Part shown: one piece after another, positions 28,235 through 38,162 of the stretch | Layout of the letters: the number at the start of each line of letters is the position of its first letter | How positions within the stretch are numbered: the stretch's first letter is position 1 | Assembly: GCA_902611815.1 (NCBI GenBank) | Contig: CACMAZ010000003.1 | Span: 18,862 to 82,861 of the forward strand | Direction of reading: 5' to 3' | DNA from: an uncultured Pelagibacteraceae bacterium | Lineage (GTDB): Bacteria; Pseudomonadota; Alphaproteobacteria; Pelagibacterales; Pelagibacteraceae | DNA: 64,000 nucleotides | Made by a program: the position numbers and the translations under genes | The notes under the pieces: model-generated | Database searches by the model: none | Seen by the model: only the letters and a program-made list of their open reading frames with translations | Told to the model about the DNA's origin: nothing

Positions 28235-29665
28235 ATGCTAGTTAAAAAAAATTTTTATATAAATGGTGAATGGGTTAAACCATTTAGCACAAATGAAATA
28301 GAGATTATTAACCCCGCCACAGAAAAAGTCTGTACTGTAATTTCCTTGGGTAGCAAAAAAGATATAGATAATGCAGTTTCAGCAGCTAAAGAAGCTTTTA
28401 AAACTTGGGCATTTGTTTCTAAAGAAGAAAAAATAGATTTATTAGAACGTTTGTATACCTTATATAAAAAAAGGTGGGATGATTTTGCGAATGCTATAAC
28501 TCTTGAGATGGGGGCACCAAAAGAATTTGCATCAAAACTCCAAGTGGGAGCAGGAGCTGCTCATATTAAAACTTTTATAAAATACTTAAAAGATTTTAAA
28601 TTTGATAGACCAGTTAATGACCAATTACAAAATCAGAAAATAATTTATGAACCTAAAGGTATATGTGCATTAATAACCCCTTGGAATTGGCCAATGAATC
28701 AAGTTTGTTTAAAAGTTATTCCAGCCCTAGCATCAGGGTGTACAATGGTTTTAAAACCATCTGAAATAGCACCATTATCATCAATGATACTTGCAGAAAT
28801 AATTCATGAAGTAAAATTTCCTAAAGGAGTTTTTAATCTTGTAAATGGCGATGGTCCAACCACTGGCGAGGCATTAACTAGTCATCCGGATATTGATATG
28901 ATTTCATTTACAGGCTCTACAAGAGCAGGTGCATTAATTTCACAAAATGCTGCAAAAGATTTTAAAAGAATAAGCCTAGAACTTGGTGGCAAAGGCGCAA
29001 ATATTATTTTTAAAGATGCTAAACCTGATGCAATTGAAAAAGGGGCTTCTAGATGTTTTAAAAATTCTGGCCAATCGTGTAATGCACCAACAAGAATGCT
29101 TGTAGAAAAGTCAATTTATAATGAAGCAATTGAAAAAATTAGAAAATATACTAACGAGTTAAAGGTGGGAGATCCTAATAAAGATGGCAACCACATAGGA
29201 CCCGTTGTTTCTAATCAACAGTTTGAAAAAGTTCAAAAACTAATAAAAAAAGGTATAGATGAGGGTGCCAGACTTGTTGCAGGCGGCACAGGAAAACCAG
29301 AGGGTTTAGATAAAGGATATTATGTTAAACCTACAGCTTTTGCAGATGTAAATAATAAAATGGAAATTGCTAGAACAGAAATATTTGGACCAGTATTATC
29401 GATTATACCATTTGAAACTGAGGAAGAAGCCATTGAGATTACTAATGATACAAATTATGGTTTAGCAAATTATATACAAACTCAAGATAAAGAAAAAGCA
29501 AATAGAGTAGCAAGAAGATTAAGATCAGGAATGGTTGATATAAATGGAACAGGAATAGCAGCGGACTCCCCATTTGGCGGATATAAACATTCAGGAATTG
29601 GAAGAGAAGCAGGCAAAGAGGGTCTTATTGAATTTCTAGAAGTTAAAGCAGTCGGTGGTATGTAA
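28235..29665 (+). CDS. NAD(P)-dependent aldehyde dehydrogenase
   Basis: TPWNWPMNQVCLKVIPALASGCTMVLKPSE, SFTGSTRAGALI, LELGGKGANIIF, NSGQSCNAPTR. Confidence 0.93.
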   Translation: MLVKKNFYINGEWVKPFSTNEIEIINPATEKVCTVISLGSKKDIDNAVSAAKEAFKTWAFVSKEEKIDLLERLYTLYKKRWDDFANAITLEMGAPKEFASKLQVGAGAAHIKTFIKYLKDFKFDRPVNDQLQNQKIIYEPKGICALITPWNWPMNQVCLKVIPALASGCTMVLKPSEIAPLSSMILAEIIHEVKFPKGVFNLVNGDGPTTGEALTSHPDIDMISFTGSTRAGALISQNAAKDFKRISLELGGKGANIIFKDAKPDAIEKGASRCFKNSGQSCNAPTRMLVEKSIYNEAIEKIRKYTNELKVGDPNKDGNHIGPVVSNQQFEKVQKLIKKGIDEGARLVAGGTGKPEGLDKGYYVKPTAFADVNNKMEIARTEIFGPVLSIIPFETEEEAIEITNDTNYGLANYIQTQDKEKANRVARRLRSGMVDINGTGIAADSPFGGYKHSGIGREAGKEGLIEFLEVKAVGGM

Positions 29666-30856
29666 TTAATTTAGTAAAGATTTTTTCTTTAATCCATCAA
29701 GAAATTTTATACATTTTTTTATCTCACTCAATTCTATGAATTCATCAGTTTTATGAGCCTGTTCAATTGATCCAGGTCCACAAACCACTGTACTTATTCC
29801 TATTTCCTGAAATAATCCTGCTTCCGTACCAAAAGAAACAACATTTCTTGAGTTGTCACCTGTTATACTAGATACAAGTTCACAAGCTTCAGATTTTTCT
29901 TCTCTATCAAATCCAATTATTTCACCAATAATTTCTTTTTCAATTTTAGATCCTGTATAAGTTTTTTTCATTTCAGGTAACAATTTGTTATTAATAAATT
30001 TGTCAATTTCACCATTTACAAATTCACCATCTTTTTTTACAACAGGCCTTAGTTCCCAATCAACTTTACATTTGTCAGCAATTACATTCCTTGCTATACC
30101 TCCTGATATACCACCAATTTGAAGAGTTGTATAAGGTGGATTAAAAATAGAATTTTTTGGCGGGTTATTTTTTAAATATTCTCTAATCTCTAAAAGTTTT
30201 TGTATAAACTTAGAAGCATACTCGACAGCATTTACCCCTTTATCAGGTTGAGATCCGTGTCCTGCTAATCCATAAAAATGAGTAGTGTATTCGTAACAGC
30301 CTTTGTGAGCATCTATAATTTTCATATTTGTAGGTTCACCAACTACACAAATTGCATCTTTAATATTTCTTTTTTTTAATTCTTTAATTAATAATGGTGC
30401 ACCTTGACAAGCTGTTTCCTCATCAAATGTGAATGAAAAATGAACATCTCTATCCATTTTTGAATTTGAAAAAATTGGAGCGTAAGCAAGTAAGCAAGCA
30501 AGAAACCCCTTCATGTCACATGAGCCTCTTCCATATAATTTTTCATTTTTTATAGTAGCTATAAAAGGATCTGATGACCAACCTTTCGAAACTGGAACGA
30601 CATCCGTATGTCCAGACAAAATTATAGGCTTTTTACTATTTTTATTTTTTGATTTAAGTGTAGCAAAAAGATTTACCCTTTTTTTATCAGTGTCAAAAAT
30701 TTTAAATGACTCCGCACCCAAGTTATTAAAAATTTTTTCACAATAATTTATTATAGAATTGTTATCTTCCCCGGAAATTGATTTAAAAGCTATAAGGTCA
30801 GAGAGTATTTTGACTGAACTATTGAATGTTTTATCTAAATTATTTTCTGTACTCAT
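29666..30856 (-). CDS. M20-family deacylase, acetylornithine deacetylase (ArgE)-like
   Basis: ILSGHTDVVPV, LYGRGSCDMKGFLAC, FTFDEETACQGAPLL, VSFGTEAGLFQEIGISTVVCGPGSIEQAHKTDEFIE. Confidence 0.88.
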   Translation of the reverse strand: MSTENNLDKTFNSSVKILSDLIAFKSISGEDNNSIINYCEKIFNNLGAESFKIFDTDKKRVNLFATLKSKNKNSKKPIILSGHTDVVPVSKGWSSDPFIATIKNEKLYGRGSCDMKGFLACLLAYAPIFSNSKMDRDVHFSFTFDEETACQGAPLLIKELKKRNIKDAICVVGEPTNMKIIDAHKGCYEYTTHFYGLAGHGSQPDKGVNAVEYASKFIQKLLEIREYLKNNPPKNSIFNPPYTTLQIGGISGGIARNVIADKCKVDWELRPVVKKDGEFVNGEIDKFINNKLLPEMKKTYTGSKIEKEIIGEIIGFDREEKSEACELVSSITGDNSRNVVSFGTEAGLFQEIGISTVVCGPGSIEQAHKTDEFIELSEIKKCIKFLDGLKKKSLLN

Positions 30857-30883
30857 ATATAAAATTAATTATATATTAAATTC

Positions 30884-31225
30884 ATGAAAGAACAAATAAC
30901 GTATGATATTTTCGATAAAGTAGACATCAGAATTGGCACAGTGATTTCAGTTAAAAAAAATGAAAAAGCAAGAAAACCCTCGCTTGTAGTCGAAGTAGAC
31001 TTTGGAAAAGATATTGGGATTAAACAATCTTCTGCCCAAATTACTCATTATTATAATGAGGAAAATTTAATGAATAAGCAAGTAATAGGTGTTTGCAATT
31101 TTGCTGAAAAAAATATTGCTGGTATAGTGTCACAAGTTTTAATACTAGGAGCAATCGACTCAGATGGTAAAGTAGTTTTATTACATCCATCTCAAAAGAC
31201 TGAAAATGGATTATCGATTGCTTAA
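30884..31225 (+). CDS. csaA: tRNA-binding-domain protein CsaA-like
   Basis: FDKVDIRIGTVISVKKNEKARKPSLVVEVDFG...QVIGVCNFAEKNIAGIVSQVLILGA. Confidence 0.88.
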   Translation: MKEQITYDIFDKVDIRIGTVISVKKNEKARKPSLVVEVDFGKDIGIKQSSAQITHYYNEENLMNKQVIGVCNFAEKNIAGIVSQVLILGAIDSDGKVVLLHPSQKTENGLSIA

Positions 31226-31277
31226 TTATTAAGTAACTTTGCGACAAATGATAGTTTTATTAAATTGATTAATTGTG

Positions 31278-31296
31278 TTAAATCGAACCGATTTAA
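31278..31296. promoter_or_regulatory. Perfect dyad upstream of acnA
   Basis: TTAAATCG-AAC-CGATTTAA, 8-bp exact inverted repeat, 12 nt before the acnA ATG; flanking GTG/CAC allows extension with one bulge. Confidence 0.5.
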
Positions 31297-31308
31297 ACAC
31301 TTATAAAT

Positions 31309-33978
31309 ATGAAACCAGGTAACGAAAATTCTTTTAAATCTTTAACAACAACAAAAATTAATAATAATGAATACTATTTCTATTCTTTAAAATTAGCTGA
31401 AAAAAATGGATTAGACGGAATATCTAAATTACCCAAATCTTTAAAGGTATTGTTAGAAAATTTATTAAGATACGAAGACGATGAGACAGTAACAAAATCT
31501 CAAATTCTAGCACTACAATCATGGCTAAAAAATAAAAAATCAGATACTGAAATAGCCTATAGGCCTGCAAGAGTTTTACTACAGGACTACACTGGTATAC
31601 CAGCAGTTGCTGACTTAGCTGCAATGAGAGAAGCAGTTAAAGAGAAAAATAAGGATCCGAATACAATAAATCCATTATCATCAGTAGATCTTGTAATAGA
31701 TCATTCAGTTCAAGTTGATAAATATTCAACTTTGAATTCTCTTAAAGAAAATGTTGAAATTGAATTCCAAAGAAATGCTGAAAGATATTCTTTTCTAAAA
31801 TGGGGTCAACAAGCATTTAATAATTTTAGAATTGTTCCGCCAGGAACAGGCATTTGTCATCAAGTAAATTTAGAATATTTGTCGAAAGTTGTATGGATGG
31901 AAAAATTTAATAGTAAAAATTATATATTCCCTGATACACTTGTTGGGACTGATAGCCATACTACAATGGTTAACGGTTTATCAGTTTTAGGATGGGGAGT
32001 TGGTGGCATAGAGGCAGAAGCAGGTATGCTTGGCCAACCTATTTCTATGTTAATACCTGAAGTAGTTGGATTTGAGGTAAAAAATAAACTTCCTGAGGGT
32101 ACTACAGCTACTGATTTAGTTCTAACGGTTGTTAAAATGTTAAGGGATAAAGGAGTAGTTGGTAAATTTGTTGAATTTTACGGAGAAGGTTTAAAAAATC
32201 TAACTTTAGCAGATAGAGCAACTTTAGCTAATATGGCACCTGAGTATGGAGCAACTTGTGGATTTTTTCCAATTGATGAAGAAACTTTAAAATATTTAGA
32301 ATTCTCAGGAAGAGATAAAACCCAGGTGGAAATAGTAAAGAAATATGCAATTGAACAAGGTCTATGGGCTAGTAGCGACATAGAATTTAGTGATACTTTA
32401 TCTTTAGATATGTCAACTGTAGTTCCAACTATATCAGGACCTAAAAGACCACAGGACAAAGTCTTATTGACAGATGCAGCACAAAATTTTGATGAAAATT
32501 TTAAAAAAAATACTAATAGAAAAGATTACTTAAAGGCAAAAGTTAATAACGCAGATTTTGAGATACAAGATGGCTCAATATTAATTGCAGCAATTACCTC
32601 CTGTACTAATACTTCAAATCCAAACGTGCTTATTGGCGCAGGTCTTTTGGCAAAAAAAGCTTGTGAGCTTGGTTTACACTCTAAACCTTGGGTTAAAACT
32701 TCTCTAGCGCCTGGATCTCAAGTAGTTACTGATTATCTAGAAAGAGCAGGTTTAAATAAATATTTAGATAAATTAGGTTTTAACTTAGTTGGATATGGAT
32801 GTACAACTTGTATTGGAAACTCGGGGCCTCTCGCAGAAAATATTTCTGAATCTGTAAGCAAAAATAATTTATATGCAGTTTCAGTACTTTCTGGAAATAG
32901 AAATTTTGAAGGTAGAATATCTCCATTAGTTAAAGCGAACTATTTAGCATCACCACCCTTAGTAGTAGCATATGCAATTGCGGGAAATATGCAAATAGAC
33001 TTGTATAAAGATCCCTTAGGGAAAACTCCAGATGGAAAAGATGTATTTTTAAAAGATATTTGGCCGAGCAATCAGGAAATAGACGAAGTTTTAAAAGAGT
33101 CTCTTAATGCATCAATGTTTATAAAAAGATATTCGGATGTTTCAAAGGGTCCAGATCAGTGGCAAAAAATTAAAACAAAAGAATCCAGTATTTATGAGTG
33201 GGATGAGAATTCTACTTACGTGAAAAAACCACCTTTTTTTGAAAATTTAAAAGATGAACCCGAAAAATTTGAAAATATAGAAAATGCAAGACCATTATTA
33301 ATTTTAGGAGATATGGTTACAACTGATCATATTTCACCAGCTGGATCAATTCAAAAAGAGAGTCCAACTGGAGAGTACTTTATGAAAAATCAAGTTTTAC
33401 AAAAAGATTTTAACTCATATGGATCACGAAGGGGAAACCATGAAGTTATGACAAGAGGCACTTTCGCAAATATAAGAATTCGTAATGAGATGGCTCCTGG
33501 AACAGAAGGTGGTTTTACAAAACTTCATCCAGATGACAAGATTATGCCTGTTTATGATGCCGTTGTTGAGTATAAAAAAAGAGGAACAGATCTAGTTGTG
33601 ATAGGAGGAAAAGAATATGGAACAGGATCATCAAGAGATTGGGCTGCAAAAGGTACAAAGTTATTAGGTATAAAATCTGTTCTAGCAGAAAGTTTTGAAA
33701 GAATTCATAGATCAAATCTTATTGGCATGGGAATACTCCCATTGCAATTTATTAATGGTCAGAATAGAAAAAAATTAAACTTAGATGGCTCAGAATTAAT
33801 TTCTATAAAAGGAATTAAAGAGGGTTTAAAACCAGGAGATGATGTATCAGTTGAATTTAAATACAAAAATGGAGATACAAAAAAAATTGAAATGCTTTGT
33901 AGAATAGATACTAACAACGAGCTCGAATACTACAAACACGGTGGTATCTTACAATACGTTCTTAGAAACATGATTTAA
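31309..33978 (+). CDS. acnA: Aconitate hydratase A
   Basis: DLAAMREAV, GVGGIEAEAGMLGQP, AITSCTNTSNPNVLIGAGLLAKKA, GYGCTTCIGNSGPL, GGKEYGTGSSRDWAAKG. Confidence 0.97.
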   Translation: MKPGNENSFKSLTTTKINNNEYYFYSLKLAEKNGLDGISKLPKSLKVLLENLLRYEDDETVTKSQILALQSWLKNKKSDTEIAYRPARVLLQDYTGIPAVADLAAMREAVKEKNKDPNTINPLSSVDLVIDHSVQVDKYSTLNSLKENVEIEFQRNAERYSFLKWGQQAFNNFRIVPPGTGICHQVNLEYLSKVVWMEKFNSKNYIFPDTLVGTDSHTTMVNGLSVLGWGVGGIEAEAGMLGQPISMLIPEVVGFEVKNKLPEGTTATDLVLTVVKMLRDKGVVGKFVEFYGEGLKNLTLADRATLANMAPEYGATCGFFPIDEETLKYLEFSGRDKTQVEIVKKYAIEQGLWASSDIEFSDTLSLDMSTVVPTISGPKRPQDKVLLTDAAQNFDENFKKNTNRKDYLKAKVNNADFEIQDGSILIAAITSCTNTSNPNVLIGAGLLAKKACELGLHSKPWVKTSLAPGSQVVTDYLERAGLNKYLDKLGFNLVGYGCTTCIGNSGPLAENISESVSKNNLYAVSVLSGNRNFEGRISPLVKANYLASPPLVVAYAIAGNMQIDLYKDPLGKTPDGKDVFLKDIWPSNQEIDEVLKESLNASMFIKRYSDVSKGPDQWQKIKTKESSIYEWDENSTYVKKPPFFENLKDEPEKFENIENARPLLILGDMVTTDHISPAGSIQKESPTGEYFMKNQVLQKDFNSYGSRRGNHEVMTRGTFANIRIRNEMAPGTEGGFTKLHPDDKIMPVYDAVVEYKKRGTDLVVIGGKEYGTGSSRDWAAKGTKLLGIKSVLAESFERIHRSNLIGMGILPLQFINGQNRKKLNLDGSELISIKGIKEGLKPGDDVSVEFKYKNGDTKKIEMLCRIDTNNELEYYKHGGILQYVLRNMI

Positions 33979-33979
33979 A

Positions 33980-34621
33980 ATGGACGAAGATATTGCAATA
34001 ATAAACCGAAATACAAGAATATCTAAAATAAAAAATTTCTTTAAAAAAAATTTGAAAAAAATAATTACGACAATTATTTTAATTCTTATTATACTCTTAT
34101 CTTACTTTTTTTATGATGAATTAAAAAAAAGAAAAAAAGATAAATTAGCTCAAACTTATAACAGTATTATTTTTAACACAGATAAATTTTCTCAAAATGA
34201 GATAAAGGTAAAAATGTTGGAAATTGTAAATGCAAAAGTAGATACCTATTCGACGCTGGCATTATATTATTTGATTGATAATGAAATTATTAAGGACAAC
34301 AACGTAATTAGTGAACTATTTGACAAGATTATTTCAATTAATAAAGATTTTGAACTTAAAAATCTTATTATTTTTAAAAAGGCATTATATTTTTCAGACA
34401 AATATTCAGAGAATCAAATTTTAGAAATATTAAATCCTGTAATTAATTCAGAAAGTGTTTGGAAACAACATGGACTTTTATTGATGGGAGATTTTTACTT
34501 TCATAAAAAACAATTTAATAAATCAAAAGAATTTTTTAAAAAAATTGTGGAATTAAAAAACCTAAATCCAAAAATAAAAAATGATGTTGAAATAAGATTA
34601 AATAGAGACTTCAGTGAATAA
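33980..34621 (+). CDS. Single-pass membrane TPR-like protein (YfgM-like position)
   Basis: N-terminal TM after a basic segment, helical repeats, overlaps the BamB-like gene. Confidence 0.6.
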   Translation: MDEDIAIINRNTRISKIKNFFKKNLKKIITTIILILIILLSYFFYDELKKRKKDKLAQTYNSIIFNTDKFSQNEIKVKMLEIVNAKVDTYSTLALYYLIDNEIIKDNNVISELFDKIISINKDFELKNLIIFKKALYFSDKYSENQILEILNPVINSESVWKQHGLLLMGDFYFHKKQFNKSKEFFKKIVELKNLNPKIKNDVEIRLNRDFSE

Positions 34622-35900
34622 ATATTTATATATTGTTTTTGTTTTTATTTTTAGCTGTTCGCTAAACCCCAACTCTTCATTTTGGACAAAAACAGAAAAA
34701 TTAAAAACTGACCAGGCAATTACTAAACTTCTCTTTGAAGACGTTAAACCTAATGAAAAAGAGTTCAATCCAAATTTAAAAGTTAATTTACCAAAAATAA
34801 ATACAAAAAATATCAATTATAACTATAATAATGATGGCTTCACCAGTGAAAAAATAATTGGTAATAATTTCTCAAAATTTAAATTTTCAAAAATAGACAA
34901 TTTTTCTGGATTTGAACCAGAAATCCTAGTCGATAACCAAAATTTATTTTTTTTTGATAACAAAGGATCAGTAATTAAATTTGATAAAGATTCTAAAGTA
35001 GAATGGAAGAAAAATTATTATTCCAAGTCAGATAAAAGAAATAATCCTATTTTATTTTTAGCTTCTGAAAAAAATAATTTATTTGTAGCCGATACTAATG
35101 CAAACTACTATTTACTCAATAAAGAAAACGGTAACTTAAAGTGGAAAAAAAAACACACTTCTTCATTTAATTCACAAATAAAAATAAAAAATGATAAAAT
35201 TCTCGTTGTAGATATGGAGAATAATTTAAGATGTTTTTCCATGAAAAATGGAGAAATTTTATGGACTGTTCCTACTCAATTAACAATAGTAAGATCACAA
35301 AAGAAACAATCATTAGTAATTGTCAGCAATTTAGTTATTTTTTCAAATTCGATAGGTGATTTAACAGCTGTAGATTTAAATACAGGTGAGTTAGTTTGGC
35401 AAACACCTACTCAAGCTTTAGGTTTAGCAAAAAACATAACTTTAAGAAACTCCGATGTAGTTTCTGATGGAAATTTAGTGTTTATGTCAAGTAACAAAAA
35501 CCAATTCGTAGCAATGAACATTAAAACTGGCATAATTAGATGGAAACAAGAAATAAATTCAGAATTAAGACCAGTTGTAGTATCTAATTATATTGTAACA
35601 ATATCAAATGAAGGACTTATGGTGCTTTTAAATAAAACTGATGGAAATATTTTAAGAATAAATAATATTTTAAAAAATATTAAAAAAAAAAGAAGAGAGA
35701 ATTACCGTCCAACTGGATTTATAATAAGTGATGACAAAGTGTATGTTTCAACGAGGAATGGAAGAATATTTATAATAAATTTCTCTGATAATTCTTTACA
35801 AAAAGTATTGAAATTAGATAAAGAGAAGTTGCAAAGACCTGTTTATTTTAATAGAGAGCTTTACATCGCTAAAGATAATTCAATAATTAGGATTAATTAA
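34614..35900 (+). CDS. bamB: Outer-membrane assembly lipoprotein BamB-like (PQQ propeller)
   Basis: Lipobox-like FIFSCS; repeats such as DLNTGELVWQTPTQALG, NIKTGIIRWKQEINSELRPVV. Confidence 0.85.
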   Translation: MNKYLYIVFVFIFSCSLNPNSSFWTKTEKLKTDQAITKLLFEDVKPNEKEFNPNLKVNLPKINTKNINYNYNNDGFTSEKIIGNNFSKFKFSKIDNFSGFEPEILVDNQNLFFFDNKGSVIKFDKDSKVEWKKNYYSKSDKRNNPILFLASEKNNLFVADTNANYYLLNKENGNLKWKKKHTSSFNSQIKIKNDKILVVDMENNLRCFSMKNGEILWTVPTQLTIVRSQKKQSLVIVSNLVIFSNSIGDLTAVDLNTGELVWQTPTQALGLAKNITLRNSDVVSDGNLVFMSSNKNQFVAMNIKTGIIRWKQEINSELRPVVVSNYIVTISNEGLMVLLNKTDGNILRINNILKNIKKKRRENYRPTGFIISDDKVYVSTRNGRIFIINFSDNSLQKVLKLDKEKLQRPVYFNRELYIAKDNSIIRIN

Positions 35901-36331
35901 TGTTTTTAAAATTTTTAGAAAAAATCGGAAGAAAAAAAGTTGTTTTAGATAGAGGACCATCACATCCAAAATTTAATGAGGCAAAACCATGGATGAATAG
36001 GTATTATTTAATTTTTAGACATAGACCAAAATGGTTTCCGTTTAACATTCTAATACATGAAATGCTCGCTGATGATCATGGTGAAGGAGTACATAATCAC
36101 TTATTTCCATTTATAACAATTATTTTAAGAGACGGATATTGGGAAACACTTAAAAGTGGAAGATATTGGAGGCCACCAGGTTATATAGGTTTTAGATCAG
36201 CAAATACTCATCATAGAGTAGATTTAAAACCTGGGACTAAACCTTTAACACTTTTTATTTCAGGACCATTTGGATTAAGAAAAGGACCAAGATCCGAATA
36301 TGGAATTGATTTTAATACTAAAATAAAGTGA
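35900..36331 (+). CDS. Cupin-like conserved protein
   Basis: HEMLADDHGEGVHNHLFPFITIILRDGYWET...YIGFRSANTHHRVDL: His-rich double-stranded beta-helix pattern. Confidence 0.6.
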   Translation: MFLKFLEKIGRKKVVLDRGPSHPKFNEAKPWMNRYYLIFRHRPKWFPFNILIHEMLADDHGEGVHNHLFPFITIILRDGYWETLKSGRYWRPPGYIGFRSANTHHRVDLKPGTKPLTLFISGPFGLRKGPRSEYGIDFNTKIK

Positions 36332-36747
36332 GACAAAAATTTTTTAACCTTGTAGTTAATACATCGGGTCAAAGATTGTACGAAATTACAGATCAAACAA
36401 TCGAATGGATTGACAAAAATAAATTCTCAAATGGAATGTTGAATTTAAGTATTCAACATACTAGCGCATCGCTTATAGTGCAAGAAAATGCAGATCCCGA
36501 TGTACAAAAAGATTTAATAAACTATTTCGATAGATTAGTTCCTATGGATGATCAACTTTATATTCACTCATCTGAAGGTAAAGATGATATGCCAGCACAT
36601 ATAAAGTCTGCACTAACTAATAATCAAATTTCTTTAAGTATAAAAGAATCAAGATTAATTTTAGGAACTTGGCAAGGTATTTATTTATTTGAACACAGAT
36701 TAGATAGTCATAAAAGAACTATCGTTCATCATTACATTGGTGACTAA
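36328..36747 (+). CDS. YjbQ/UPF0047 family protein (GTG start)
   Basis: GMLNLSIQHTSASLIVQENADPDVQKDL, HIKSAL, LGTWQGIYLFEHR. Confidence 0.9.
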   Translation: MRQKFFNLVVNTSGQRLYEITDQTIEWIDKNKFSNGMLNLSIQHTSASLIVQENADPDVQKDLINYFDRLVPMDDQLYIHSSEGKDDMPAHIKSALTNNQISLSIKESRLILGTWQGIYLFEHRLDSHKRTIVHHYIGD

Positions 36748-38162
36748 TTTTTTTTTATACTTTGAAACGCTTTTAAAGCTTCAGCTCTTGCTTGTTCGTG
36801 TATAACTATCGGTTTAGGATAATCTTTGCCTATAACAGTATTTATGGCTTTTTGATATTTATCTTCCATTTCCCATGGTTTATGAACATATTTGGATGGT
36901 ACTTTACTAAGTTCAGGAACCCATTTTTTAACATATGTTCCTTCTTTATCAAACTTTTCACCCTGTAATATAGGATTGAAAATTCTAAAATATGGAGCTG
37001 CATCTGCACCGCATCCAGCTACCCATTGCCATTGTGCTACGTTGTTTGCTTCATTAAAATCTAATAAACAATTTCTAAAATGTTTTTCACCCTCGACCCA
37101 ATTTATCCTCAAGTGTTTTACTAAAAATGAACCTACAACCATTCTTATTCTATTATGCATCCAACCTGTTTCATATAATTGTCTCATTCCAGCATCTACA
37201 ATAGGATAACCGGTCATACCTTGCTTCCAAGCATTCAAAAATTCTTTGTTTTTTACCCAAGGGAATTTGTCGAATTCTTTTCTTAGGTTCCCTTTAAGCA
37301 TTTCTGGAAAATAGTTTATTAAACTATGTGAAAATTCGCGCCAACCAATTTCATTTACATATTTTTTTATACCAATATTTTTTGGTTTTATTTCGTTACA
37401 TTTTCTCCAAATTAAACTTACATGTATTTGACCACTTCTTATATATGGAGAAAGTCTGGACGTTCCATTGATACTTGGATAGTCTCTTAACGTACCATAA
37501 TCTTTTACTTTTTTAGTAATAAAATTTTGGAGTAATTTACCAGCATCATTTTCTGAAGGTTGCCAATATTTTTCAAATTTTTTATACCAATTTTTATTGG
37601 GTAGTATTTTTTCAGGTTTCACTTTATTTTTGAATAAGTTTTTAATTTTTTTTAATTTCTTTAAAGATTTATTTTTTAGTGGAACACTTTCGATATAGTA
37701 ATTTTCAGCATTTCTCCAAAAAGGACTGTAAACCTTAAATGGAGTACCATCATTTTTTGTAATCTCATTATATTCATTTAGAACATTTCCTTTGAAAAAT
37801 TTGTAATTTATTTTATTTTTTTCCAACTCAGCGATTATTTCTTTATCTTTCTTTAGTTCTTGTGGCTCATAAATTTTGTTCCAATAAACTGCGATATCAT
37901 TTGATTTAAATTTTTTAAAAAAGTTAATTTGATTATCTTCAATAATTTCTAAATTTACATTATTTTTAAGCAAATCCTCATTTAAACTTTTTAAAGACCT
38001 AGATATCCACCACTTTTGAGCTTCTCTAATATTGTCAAAGTTTTTTTTATCATAAATGTAAATTGCAGAGACAAATTCATGATTATTTGTTGCAAAGGAT
38101 AGTGCAGGGTTATCCTGTAATCTAAAATCATCTCTTATCCAAACTATAGAATTTTTAATCAT
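36744..38162 (-). CDS. phrB: Deoxyribodipyrimidine photolyase
   Basis: SIVWIRDDFRLQDNPAL; GWREFSHSLINYFPE; TGYPIVDAGMRQLYETGWMHNRIRMVVGSFLVKHL; ANNVAQWQWVAGCGADAAPYFRIFNP. Confidence 0.96.
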   Translation of the reverse strand: MIKNSIVWIRDDFRLQDNPALSFATNNHEFVSAIYIYDKKNFDNIREAQKWWISRSLKSLNEDLLKNNVNLEIIEDNQINFFKKFKSNDIAVYWNKIYEPQELKKDKEIIAELEKNKINYKFFKGNVLNEYNEITKNDGTPFKVYSPFWRNAENYYIESVPLKNKSLKKLKKIKNLFKNKVKPEKILPNKNWYKKFEKYWQPSENDAGKLLQNFITKKVKDYGTLRDYPSINGTSRLSPYIRSGQIHVSLIWRKCNEIKPKNIGIKKYVNEIGWREFSHSLINYFPEMLKGNLRKEFDKFPWVKNKEFLNAWKQGMTGYPIVDAGMRQLYETGWMHNRIRMVVGSFLVKHLRINWVEGEKHFRNCLLDFNEANNVAQWQWVAGCGADAAPYFRIFNPILQGEKFDKEGTYVKKWVPELSKVPSKYVHKPWEMEDKYQKAINTVIGKDYPKPIVIHEQARAEALKAFQSIKKN

